The notes under the pieces: model-generated
The model's input: only the letters and a program-made list of their open reading frames with translations
Told to the model about the DNA's origin: nothing
Database searches by the model: none
Assembly: GCA_029222685.1 (NCBI GenBank)
Contig: JARHVB010000086.1
Coordinates: 248,001 to 312,000 of the forward strand
Length of the DNA stretch: 64,000 nt
Direction: 5' to 3'
Origin: Terripilifer ovatus
GTDB lineage: Bacteria > Pseudomonadota > Alphaproteobacteria > Rhizobiales > Beijerinckiaceae
Part shown: piece by piece, positions 1 through 7,040 of the stretch
Layout: every line of letters starts with the position of its first letter
Position numbering within the stretch: position 1 is the first letter of the stretch
Made by a program: the position numbers and the translations under genes

Positions 1-205
1 CGCCGAGTTGCAGGGCAACGGGATGCTCGCCTGCATCGAAGCCAAGCAGGCGATCCCTGGGTCCGAACAGAACCGCGCCGGTCGTCACCATCTCCGTATA
101 GAGCAGCGCCCGGCGCGTCAGGACGCGATGGAAGGCCCGGCAGTGCCGGTCGGTCCAGTCCATCATGGGCGCCACTGAAAATCTATATGATTGATTTTGC
201 TGCAT
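1..205 (-). CDS. dusA: tRNA-dihydrouridine synthase A, 5' part only
   Basis: Read on the minus strand, the first 68 codons of a DusA-type FMN-dependent enzyme that reduces uridines in the tRNA D-loop; the rest lies beyond the left edge. The ATG at 203-205 opens a frame with the family's N-terminal signature: RFSVAPMMDWTDRHCR, then LTRRALLYTEMVTTGAV and HPVALQLG, matching the start of the TIM barrel. The 5' end of dusA is a known integration target for a family of tyrosine recombinases, and an integrase remnant lies just upstream. Identification is strong because these N-terminal motifs are very conserved; the remainder of the gene cannot be assessed. Confidence 0.9.
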   Translation of the reverse strand, partial: MQQNQSYRFSVAPMMDWTDRHCRAFHRVLTRRALLYTEMVTTGAVLFGPRDRLLGFDAGEHPVALQLG

Positions 206-339
206 TTTAGTACATTCAGATCATTATTGCTGTCGTGTGCACTCAATTTTGCGACGTCCTGCGCGGAGCGCACACGCCTTGGCTACCTTTAGCAGATTAA
301 ATCGGGAGATCTGAAGGGAACGAGCGACAAAAAATACCA

Positions 340-611
340 GTCGATCGCATTGTTCGTTTCGCAGGCGCGACGGCGATGCGGCAAGACGAAATCGTCCGGG
401 TCAAGTGGAAGGACTTTGATGCGGCGTCACGAATGCTCCTCATTCGCGATCGCAGGGATCCACGGAAAAGACCGGCAACAAACAAAGATTCCGCTGCTCT
501 ATATGTCGGGTTATGACGCCTGCAAGATTATCGAGGAGCCATGACGATATTCGAACATCCGGAGGGCCGTATTTTTCCCTGCAATGGGCAGTCGGCGGGA
601 GTATCAGAACC
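340..611 (+). pseudogene. decayed tyrosine recombinase (phage/island integrase) fragment
   Basis: Three pieces of one integrase catalytic domain appear in different reading frames. Piece one (about 340-475) reads MRQDEIVRVKWKDFD and MLLIRDRRDPRK, the conserved segment around the first catalytic Arg. Piece two (about 484-540) shifts frame and reads KIPLLYMSGYDACKIIEE. Piece three (from 541) shifts again to PEGRIFPCNGQSAG. The order matches the common form of these integrases (R box, then a KVPLL-like strand, then GRIFPYNGRSVG). The HxxR box and catalytic Tyr were not found downstream, so it is truncated as well as frameshifted. It lies 135 bp upstream of dusA, a known island attachment gene, so it is probably the relic of an island that entered there. 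Confidence 0.65.
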
Positions 612-724
612 AGCCGCCATAGCGAACTTCGCTCCCTTGCGCTTTGTCATATGTAGCACGCCCCGCGAACGCTCCTTCGCAGTCGTCACGCTAGACATCT
701 AAAGCGAGTTCCGTCTGGACGATC

Positions 725-738
725 TTGACTCAAGTCAA
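725..738. promoter_or_regulatory. FNR/FixK/Dnr-type palindrome 1
   Basis: The sequence TTGAC-TCAA-GTCAA is a perfect inverted repeat with the half-site spacing of CRP/FNR-superfamily sites (TTGAY-N4-RTCAA). It is the most distal of three such boxes upstream of the dehydrogenase operon, centred at 731.5. Binding is inferred. Confidence 0.5.
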
Positions 739-759
739 TGATCGCCGTTTGCGCTTTCT

Positions 760-773
760 TTGATGCTGATCAA
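760..773. promoter_or_regulatory. FNR/FixK-type palindrome 2
   Basis: TTGAT-GCTG-ATCAA matches the FNR/Anr/FixK consensus TTGAT-N4-ATCAA exactly. Its centre is 35 bp from box 1 and 96 bp from box 3. Binding is inferred. Confidence 0.6.
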
Positions 774-855
774 ATCAACGCGCCGCTGGGCAGAAGGCGT
801 GCTGGGAAGCGAAGGCACAGGCTTTTGCGTTGCACAAAATACTTCTGCCGCCGTG

Positions 856-869
856 TTGATGCAAATCAA
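856..869. promoter_or_regulatory. FNR/FixK-type palindrome 3, promoter-proximal
   Basis: TTGAT-GCAA-ATCAA is a perfect consensus box centred at 862.5. An AT-rich hexamer AATATT at 892-897 would be the -10 of a promoter starting near 904, which places this box at about -41.5, the usual activating (class II) position. The start codon at 964 then has a 60-nt leader. The promoter assignment is inference from spacing. Confidence 0.6.
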
Positions 870-963
870 ACGGGTTCCAGCGCAATCGTGAAATATTGCA
901 TCAAGCGCGGCGAAGTTGATCGCCAATGCGAAATGGGAAAACGCTTGAGCAAGGAGAAGTAAA

Positions 964-1932
964 ATGCAGCTCAGCCGCGACGATCTCACCAATGCATACA
1001 CAAAGATGCGTACGATCCGCGTGTTCGAGGAACGTGTTCACAAGGAATTTGCAACCGGGCAGATTCCGGGATTCGTTCATCTCTATGCCGGCGAGGAAGC
1101 ATCCGCCATCGGCGTTTGCATGCAGCTCAATGGCGTTGATTACATCACCAGCACGCACCGTGGCCATGGTCATTGCATCGGCAAAGGCTGTGACGTTGGC
1201 GGTATGATGAAGGAAATCTACGGCCGGCAGGACGGGCTGTGCAAGGGCAAGGGCGGCTCAATGCATATCGCCGACGTCAGCAAGGGCATGCTCGGCGCCA
1301 ACGGCATTGTAGGCGGCGGTCCGCCGCTTGCCTGCGGCGCGGCCCTCGCGGCGAAGCAGCGCAAGACGGGCGGCGTGGCCGTCGCCTTTTTTGGAGACGG
1401 CGCGTTCAATCAGGGCACGACCCTTGAGGCGATGAACTTTGCCTCCGTCTATCAGCTGCCGGTTTTCTTCGTGCTTGAGGACAACGGCTACGCAGAAAGC
1501 ACGTCGAGCGATTGGTCGATCGGCGGACACAATCCGGTACTGCGCGCCAGAGGTTTCGGTATCCCTGGTGAGCGTGTCGACGGACACGACTTCTTTGCTG
1601 TCTACCGTGCAGCCAAGGAGGCAATCGACCGTATTCGCGAAGGTGGCGGTCCGCAATTCCTCCATATCGAATTCACGCGCTACTATGGACACTTCGAAGG
1701 CGATGCCATGACCTATCGTCCGCCGGGCGAGGTGACAGAGGAACGAAACTTCCTCGACTGTCTCAGCTTCTTCCGGGCTCGCGTCACAAGTGGTGGATTG
1801 CTTGAAAACAATGCGCTCGATCAGATTGATCGTAACATCACCCAACTGATCGACAAAACCGTAGCCGATGCGAAGGCCGCAGCGCCGCCACAGGCGAGCG
1901 AACTCACCACTGACGTTTACCAGAGTTATTGA
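964..1932 (+). CDS. acoA: TPP-dependent 2-oxoacid/acetoin dehydrogenase E1 alpha subunit
   Basis: E1 alpha of a thiamine-diphosphate-dependent dehydrogenase complex, which decarboxylates (or cleaves, for acetoin) the substrate and passes the acyl group to lipoate. At 322 residues it is typical of AcoA/PdhA. Visible signatures are THRGHGHCIGKG (about residue 60), GKGGSMHIAD, GANGIVGGGPPLACG and the TPP/Mg motif beginning GDGAFNQG with EDNGYAES about 28 residues later, where the metal-ligand Asn is retained. The start is ATG 964, after AAGGAGAAG. It is followed 11 bp later by E1 beta. Sequence alone does not separate acetoin, pyruvate and branched-chain substrates; the lack of a lipoamide dehydrogenase gene nearby does not help. 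The symbol is by family resemblance only. Confidence 0.85.
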   Translation: MQLSRDDLTNAYTKMRTIRVFEERVHKEFATGQIPGFVHLYAGEEASAIGVCMQLNGVDYITSTHRGHGHCIGKGCDVGGMMKEIYGRQDGLCKGKGGSMHIADVSKGMLGANGIVGGGPPLACGAALAAKQRKTGGVAVAFFGDGAFNQGTTLEAMNFASVYQLPVFFVLEDNGYAESTSSDWSIGGHNPVLRARGFGIPGERVDGHDFFAVYRAAKEAIDRIREGGGPQFLHIEFTRYYGHFEGDAMTYRPPGEVTEERNFLDCLSFFRARVTSGGLLENNALDQIDRNITQLIDKTVADAKAAAPPQASELTTDVYQSY

Positions 1933-1943
1933 GGGGCATGGTC

Positions 1944-2954
1944 ATGAGCAAGAAATCATTTCGTCAGGCACTCAACGAGGCGATGCGCCAGGAAATGGAG
2001 CGTGATCCCACGGTCATCATGATGGGTGAGGATATTGCCGGTGGTATGGGCGCCAAGGGTGAGCAGGATGCCTGGGGCGATGTCCTCGGCGCCAGCAAGG
2101 GACTTCTTCCGAAATTCGGGCGAGAACGCATATACGACACGCCGATCAGCGAAAGTGCCTTCATCGGTGCAGCCGCCGGCGCTGCAATCAATGGTTTGCG
2201 GCCGGTCGCACAATTGATGTTCGTCGACTTCTTTGGCGTCTGCGGCGACCAGATTATCAACCAGATGGCCAAGTTCCGCTACATGTTTGGCGGCAAGGCA
2301 ACAACGCCTGTGGTCATCCGGACGTTGTTTGGGGCCGGGCTTCGTGCAGCCAGCCAGCACAGTCAGTGCCTCTATCCAGTCTTTACCCACATTCCGGGGC
2401 TCAAGGTTGTGATTCCATCGTCCCCATACGAGGCCAAGGGTTTGATGATACAGTCTATCCGCGACGACGATCCAGTGATCTTCTTCGAACACAAGGCGAT
2501 GTACGCCGACACGGACGAAGTTCCCGATGAGAGCTATACGATTCCGCTCGGTAAAGCCAACGTCTCGCGACGTGGAACCGATGTCACGATCGTAGCAATC
2601 GGGCGGATGGTGAAATTCTCGATCCAGGCAGCTGAAGCGCTGGCCAAGGAGAACATCAAGTGTACGGTGATTGATCCTCGTACCACCTCGCCGCTCGACA
2701 CCGCTACGATTCTTGAGAGCGTCGCTCAAACGGGCCGGCTTGTGATTGTCGATGAAGCAAGTCCGCGATGCAACGTTGCCACCGATATCTCGGCGATGGT
2801 GGCACAGAGTGCGTTCAAATCGCTCAAGGCGCCCATCAGAATGGTGACGCCACCGCATACGCCGGTACCATTCGCCGGTGAGCTCGAGGATCTTTACGTG
2901 CCGAATCCGGCCAGAATTCAGGCTGTGGTGTCAGAAGTCGTGAGGTATCACTGA
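1944..2954 (+). CDS. acoB: TPP-dependent 2-oxoacid/acetoin dehydrogenase E1 beta subunit
   Basis: E1 beta partner (336 residues from the chosen start) that completes the E1 heterotetramer active site. It has the transketolase-like pyrimidine-binding domain (VIMMGEDIAGGMGAKG, then DTPISESAFIGAAAGAA), the RTLFGAGLRAASQHSQ loop and a C-terminal transketolase domain (VTIVAIGRMV, IDPRTTSPLD, HTPVPFAGELEDLYVP). ATG 1944 is preferred over 1938 because GAGGGG ends 7 nt before it. The stop overlaps the lipoyl gene start as TGATG, implying translational coupling. Confidence 0.88.
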   Translation: MSKKSFRQALNEAMRQEMERDPTVIMMGEDIAGGMGAKGEQDAWGDVLGASKGLLPKFGRERIYDTPISESAFIGAAAGAAINGLRPVAQLMFVDFFGVCGDQIINQMAKFRYMFGGKATTPVVIRTLFGAGLRAASQHSQCLYPVFTHIPGLKVVIPSSPYEAKGLMIQSIRDDDPVIFFEHKAMYADTDEVPDESYTIPLGKANVSRRGTDVTIVAIGRMVKFSIQAAEALAKENIKCTVIDPRTTSPLDTATILESVAQTGRLVIVDEASPRCNVATDISAMVAQSAFKSLKAPIRMVTPPHTPVPFAGELEDLYVPNPARIQAVVSEVVRYH

Positions 2955-3262
2955 TGACCGGTACGATCGTTCCTATCACCATCCCGAAGCTTGGTCTCAC
3001 AATGAAAGAGGGCAAGGTCGCCGCTTGGCACGTGAAGCCGGGCGGCGAGGTCAAGGAAGGCACACCAATCGCGGACATCGAAACTGAGAAGATCACCTCG
3101 GAATACGAGGCCCCCGCGAGCGGCATCCTGCGACGGCAGATCGCAAAGGAAGGCGAAACGTTGCCGGTCGGCAGCCTCATTGGCGTGCTGGCCGCCGCCG
3201 ACGTGCCCGATGCTGATGTCGACGGCTTCATATCTTCGTATCGACCGGAGCAAACGGCATGA
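2954..3262 (+). CDS. stand-alone lipoyl-domain protein (detached E2 lipoyl arm)
   Basis: A 102-residue protein consisting essentially of one lipoyl (biotinyl/lipoyl) domain: IPKLGLTMKEGKVAAW, the swinging-arm motif DIETEKITSEYEAP with the lipoylated Lys in ETEKI, then GETLPVGSLIGVLA. Normally this domain is the N-terminus of E2. Here the frame stops after a short tail and the catalytic domain is a separate gene 434 bp further on. It should carry acyl groups between E1 and E2 and shuttle electrons to E3, but as a free subunit. Translation is coupled to E1 beta by a 1-bp overlap. No peripheral subunit-binding domain follows it. Confidence 0.85.
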   Translation: MTGTIVPITIPKLGLTMKEGKVAAWHVKPGGEVKEGTPIADIETEKITSEYEAPASGILRRQIAKEGETLPVGSLIGVLAAADVPDADVDGFISSYRPEQTA

Positions 3263-3344
3263 CAGGAGTTGCCCTCACCAACGTGTCGGGCGGCTCGATT
3301 CACTACCTATCGTCCAGCATTCGTCCAAATCGCAGGAGACACCG

Positions 3345-3653
3345 ATGGCATTGCAGGCAGCGTTCATTTTCCTTGCTCCCGAGGCGGATCCGGCAAAGCA
3401 TCGAAGCATGGTGCGAACGCCTCAGATTGATCTGACGGTCGTTGGCGCAACCAACTACGCGCAAGCCGAGAACGTCGCAAGGACGCTGGTCGAGCAAGGC
3501 ATAACCGCCATCGAACTGTGTGGTGGCTTCGGCGTCCAAGGCACCGCTCGGATTGCAAGCGCCGTTGCCGGCAAGGCAGCAGTGGGTGCTGTGCGGTTTG
3601 ATGGTCACCCCGGGCTTGACGGCAAGAGTGGCGACACGATGTTCGCCGCGTAG
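3345..3653 (+). CDS. DUF6506-like small protein inside the dehydrogenase operon
   Basis: A 102-residue protein starting at ATG 3345 after CGCAGGAGAC. It resembles DUF6506-family proteins as I recall them: FIFLAPEADPAKHRSMV at the start, VVGATNYAQAENVA in the middle, GITAIELCGGFGVQG and VGAVRFDGHPGLDGKSGD at the end. No signal peptide or membrane segment is visible. The IELCGGFG loop could bind a ligand, but no reaction is known to me. Its position between the two halves of E2, same strand and with short gaps (82 and 42 nt), implies a role with the complex or its substrate. Confidence 0.7.
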   Translation: MALQAAFIFLAPEADPAKHRSMVRTPQIDLTVVGATNYAQAENVARTLVEQGITAIELCGGFGVQGTARIASAVAGKAAVGAVRFDGHPGLDGKSGDTMFAA

Positions 3654-3695
3654 AAGCGGACTTTGCGGATCGCCAAAACTTATCGAGAGTCGCCA

Positions 3696-4457
3696 ATGCC
3701 AGAGCAAATCGACAATCCTCCGCGGTTTCCCGTCGTCGAGACCTACGACTATTCCCTGTTTGGCGCCGTCGAAATTCGTCCATTGAACAAGATCCGGCGC
3801 GTCATCGCTCGACGAATGCACGCGAGCTGGGTGAACGTCCCCATGGTGGTTCAATTCGACGAGGCTGATATTACAGAACTCGAAGTCCTGCACGATCAGT
3901 TGAAGCCAAAGGCTGACGCAGCCGGCGTGCGGCTCACGTTACTGGCGTTTGTCGTCAAAGCCTGCGTGCTGTCGTTGAAAGCCTTTCCCGAGTTCAACGC
4001 ATCGCTTGATGCAACCGGCGACAATCTTGTGCTCAAGAAGTATTTCAATATCGGTTTCGCGACGGACACGCCGTACGGTCTCATAGCCCCGGTAGTCAAG
4101 AATGCCGATAAGAAAGAGCTGTTCCAGCTCGCAGCCGAAATCAGCAACCTCGCAGTCAAGGCTCGCTCGGAAAAGCTGGCATTTAGCGAAACTGAGGGCG
4201 GCTGCTTTTCGATAACAAACCTTGGCCGGCTTGGCGGAACGGCCTTTACACCCACCATCAACGCGCCGGAGGTGGCGGTGCTCGGCATGGCTCGCGCGAC
4301 GCGCAAGATGATCGATATGGACAACGCTTTCGTTCCGAGACTGATGCTGCCGCTCAGCCTTGCCTATGACCATCGCGTCATCGATGGTGCCGTTGGGGGG
4401 CGGTTCATGGATGATTTGCGAAAGAGGCTCGCCACGCCTGCAGCATTGGCGATTTGA
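3696..4457 (+). CDS. acoC: E2 acyltransferase catalytic domain protein (no lipoyl or E3-binding domain)
   Basis: A 253-residue 2-oxoacid dehydrogenase acyltransferase catalytic domain. Signatures are IRRVIARRMHASW at the start of the CAT-like fold, FNIGFATDTPYGLIAPVV, CFSITNLGRLGG, INAPEVAVLGMARA and the active-site motif YDHRVIDGAVGGRF with catalytic His and Asp present. A full E2 has lipoyl and peripheral subunit-binding domains before this; here only about 25 linker-like residues precede it. ATG 3696 is chosen over the upstream TTG at 3663 because it follows GAGAG and starts the conserved part cleanly. It should form the trimeric or larger E2 core, with the separate lipoyl protein as its acyl donor. 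No E3 (lpd) gene is nearby. Confidence 0.85.
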   Translation: MPEQIDNPPRFPVVETYDYSLFGAVEIRPLNKIRRVIARRMHASWVNVPMVVQFDEADITELEVLHDQLKPKADAAGVRLTLLAFVVKACVLSLKAFPEFNASLDATGDNLVLKKYFNIGFATDTPYGLIAPVVKNADKKELFQLAAEISNLAVKARSEKLAFSETEGGCFSITNLGRLGGTAFTPTINAPEVAVLGMARATRKMIDMDNAFVPRLMLPLSLAYDHRVIDGAVGGRFMDDLRKRLATPAALAI

Positions 4458-4473
4458 GTGACGTGAGTCACTC
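4456..4473 (+). terminator. small hairpin at the end of the dehydrogenase operon
   Basis: GAGTGAC and GTCACTC form a perfect 7-bp stem with a GTGA loop, overlapping the E2 stop codon. There is no T tract, so termination is uncertain. Nothing else convincing lies between 4474 and 4691. Confidence 0.3.
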
Positions 4474-4691
4474 GCAAGTACGCGTTGTGGCCAGCTAGAC
4501 GTCATGTTTGAAGACATCCCGCAGTACTTCGCCGGACATTGATTTTGATCGAGACCATGCTGCTCACGCGGTGCAATATCTTAAACGGCCGAGTGTAACC
4601 ACGGCGCTTCCGCTCGCTGAGCCGGCTTCCGTCTCAAGGCCTCATGCGACATGCACGAAAATACTTCAACACGACCGATATCCGCATCACT

Positions 4692-6857
4692 TCACACATG
4701 TTTCAGAAAGTAGTCGAGGCTTGACTGCGTTCGGGGAGCAAAATGCTTAGCCTGCCAACCAGAGTCTGTACGCAGCATTCCACCAGGCTTCGATTCGGCT
4801 GCTGCTTCTGCGAAGGATTTGATCTTTCCAGCCTTGAGCTGATTGCGCAGATCTTCCTCAAGCCGTGCACGAAACACGTAATGATCGTAAATATCCATCA
4901 CATGCACCGCATATGAGATCGCAAGTTCACGGTTCTTCCGGACGATCAGAAGGTTGTCGTCGTTGCAATACGACGCCTTATAACCAAGGTTGTGGCTGCC
5001 GGTGATGACAGCACAATTGTCCTCATCGAGCGGGTCAATCACGATGATCTTGTCATGGATGATCGCATGGCCCGCGGTAAGAAGTTCGGGGCGCAGATTA
5101 CCGAACGGGATACGGACGGCGGCGGCTCGAATCATGACGATACGGCTTTGCTCTCCGCCCGGCCACCAGATCGCGGGTTGTGGCAGCTTCTGGGTCTTAC
5201 CCTTCGCATCCACATAGACATTCGGGTCGGGCTCTCCCTTCTTGACCGGCTTATAATTGGGCAAAGCTTTGGGATCGCTGATCGCTCCCATCACGAACAG
5301 CTTCTTCTGCTCCTCGGCGAGCGCCGCGGCCTCGCCGATGATGTTGTTCTTGCCAGATAGGCCGGGAAGAAAGGTCAGGAACAGGATGGACTGTTTCGCA
5401 CGATCCATCAAATCGTACACATGACTGAGATCGGGTGGACGGGCCGGATTCTGCTTCGGCACGGCCGGCTGTTTGGTATTCGGCGAGCACCATAATTCAG
5501 CGTTCCCGTTCCCCTTGCCTAACGCACGCAGTCCAGGCGACTTCGCGTCGGCGGTGCGGATTGCGCCAGCCTGCTTATTGCTGTTTGGTTTCGCACCGCG
5601 GACCTTCTTGCCTTGCTTGTTGGTTACCGTAAGCGGCTCACGCTTGGGTTGCTTGTCGTCGCGCAGACGCTTCCAATAGTCCCAGTAGTCATTGGCGATT
5701 TTCTCATCGGTGACGATAATTGTGTTGTTGGATTGGGCACAAAGACCGGTTTCGGTCCAGTTGGTGCTCCCCGTCATCACGGCTTGCGCGCGATCATCTT
5801 TCACATACACAGCGAATTTGTTGTGACCAATCCGTGAGCTGGAGTTGAACATCCGGTCGATCACACGGTCTTTGAGTTTGCCAGTTGCGAGCGCATGCAG
5901 CTTTCGGCGCGGATCATCGTTCTCGGTATCCCAGGCGACGGGCTGTCTCTTATTCTTGGGCGTATTCTTGACGTTGGGATCCAGGTTGCCGGCGGACGTC
6001 AGGATAATGTGGATGAGCCCCTTCTTCGTGGCCTTGAGCAATTGATCGATCAGCGCCTTATCGTGCAGTTCATAGAGGGCAAGATAGACTTGACCTTTCT
6101 CCTTGGCAGCCTTCTCGAGGAACCTTGTGAGAAAGGCGTAAACGTCGCCAGTCAGGAAGGCGCGGATCTTCGATGTCGGTTCAGCGATCTCGGTCTTGAG
6201 CGTTTTGAGGAGGTGGTTCTCCTTGTCTTTCTCGGCCGCCATCCGGACCTTTTTGTCCGGAGACTTTGCCGCCGCCAGCACGCGCTTCGGCGGAGCCTTG
6301 TTCACCGATTCAAGTTGTTTCAACATATTCTGGGTCGAGAGGATGCCGTTGTTGAAGGTTGCCGCAACTTTGTCACCGTAGTCGTGGGTCACATTGATGG
6401 TATTCGTGCGTGTTGGCTCGCCGATCTGAAACAACTGCCGGCGCGGACCCTGATAGCTCGGCTGGCCGTTCGCATCAGTTGCAGGCGCAGTCGGCGATGC
6501 GGGAATGGGCTTGCGGCCGGCACCGCCCGCACTTCCGACCGGCACGATCTCGTAATGAACCTCGAAGTCGATCGGCCGCACCTTGGTGGTATCGCGCGAC
6601 TTGCGGAGGGTCAGATCCCGCCATTCAAAACGCTGGATCGGCCAGACCGAAGAGTCCTGCTCATTCCAGTTCGGATTGCTTTGATCGGTGAAGGCGATCC
6701 ATGTCGGCAGGATGCGATGTTGCCCCGCATCGTCGCCCGTTTCATGGATACGCGTCACCATGAAACCCAGGCAGTCGTCGATTTCCTTTGCGACGTCCCA
6801 GGCGATGTAGCCCACTTCTCCGTTGCACCATGCGCCCGCTTTGGTCACCAATTGCAT
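4692..6857 (-). CDS. phospholipase D-like protein with two HKD-type motifs
   Basis: A 721-residue protein of the PLD superfamily. Motif one lies near residue 345 (HNKFAVYVKDD, then TGSTNW) and motif two near 598 (HDKIIVIDPLDEDN, then TGSHNLG); each keeps the H-x-K and downstream Asp/Ser-Asn typical of active halves that together form one site. The first 200 residues are a separate region with no family I recognise, and there is no signal peptide. The start ATG at 6857 follows GGGGGAGGAAC. Members cut phosphodiesters in lipids or nucleic acids; nuclease and effector roles exist in this superfamily, and sequence does not choose. It stands alone between two unrelated operons. Confidence 0.75.
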   Translation of the reverse strand: MQLVTKAGAWCNGEVGYIAWDVAKEIDDCLGFMVTRIHETGDDAGQHRILPTWIAFTDQSNPNWNEQDSSVWPIQRFEWRDLTLRKSRDTTKVRPIDFEVHYEIVPVGSAGGAGRKPIPASPTAPATDANGQPSYQGPRRQLFQIGEPTRTNTINVTHDYGDKVAATFNNGILSTQNMLKQLESVNKAPPKRVLAAAKSPDKKVRMAAEKDKENHLLKTLKTEIAEPTSKIRAFLTGDVYAFLTRFLEKAAKEKGQVYLALYELHDKALIDQLLKATKKGLIHIILTSAGNLDPNVKNTPKNKRQPVAWDTENDDPRRKLHALATGKLKDRVIDRMFNSSSRIGHNKFAVYVKDDRAQAVMTGSTNWTETGLCAQSNNTIIVTDEKIANDYWDYWKRLRDDKQPKREPLTVTNKQGKKVRGAKPNSNKQAGAIRTADAKSPGLRALGKGNGNAELWCSPNTKQPAVPKQNPARPPDLSHVYDLMDRAKQSILFLTFLPGLSGKNNIIGEAAALAEEQKKLFVMGAISDPKALPNYKPVKKGEPDPNVYVDAKGKTQKLPQPAIWWPGGEQSRIVMIRAAAVRIPFGNLRPELLTAGHAIIHDKIIVIDPLDEDNCAVITGSHNLGYKASYCNDDNLLIVRKNRELAISYAVHVMDIYDHYVFRARLEEDLRNQLKAGKIKSFAEAAAESKPGGMLRTDSGWQAKHFAPRTQSSLDYFLKHV

Positions 6858-7040
6858 AGCGTTCCTCCCCCGGCAGAAACCGCTTCCGAATATCCCTAAA
6901 GCTAGAGGTTGTCTTTACAAAGTCAACCGTCCGCGTGCCGTGCCACTTGTTGAAACCGTCTGTGCCGCAGCGGTTCTCTGTCGTAAAACCGTTACATTTC
7001 TGCCGACGGTTCGAGGGTCCGACAAGCTGTTGACGATGAC

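Larger units (their letters stand above)
621..963. other. noncoding leader/regulatory region of the dehydrogenase operon
   Basis: No convincing gene lies here. The region holds the three FNR-type palindromes listed separately and a ribosome-binding site AAGGAGAAG at 950-958 before the ATG at 964. Short open frames on both strands have no recognisable domain and no good ribosome-binding site. Confidence 0.6.

Noticed and set aside
810..830. Possible sigma-54 promoter upstream of the dehydrogenase operon (GGCAC...TTTTGC)
   Set aside because: The GG-GC spacing is 11 instead of 10 bases, so it does not fit a -24/-12 element; the FNR-type boxes are better supported.
4508..4750. 80-codon plus-strand frame between E2 and the PLD-like gene
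   Set aside because: No ribosome-binding site, no domain, and it runs into the opposing gene.
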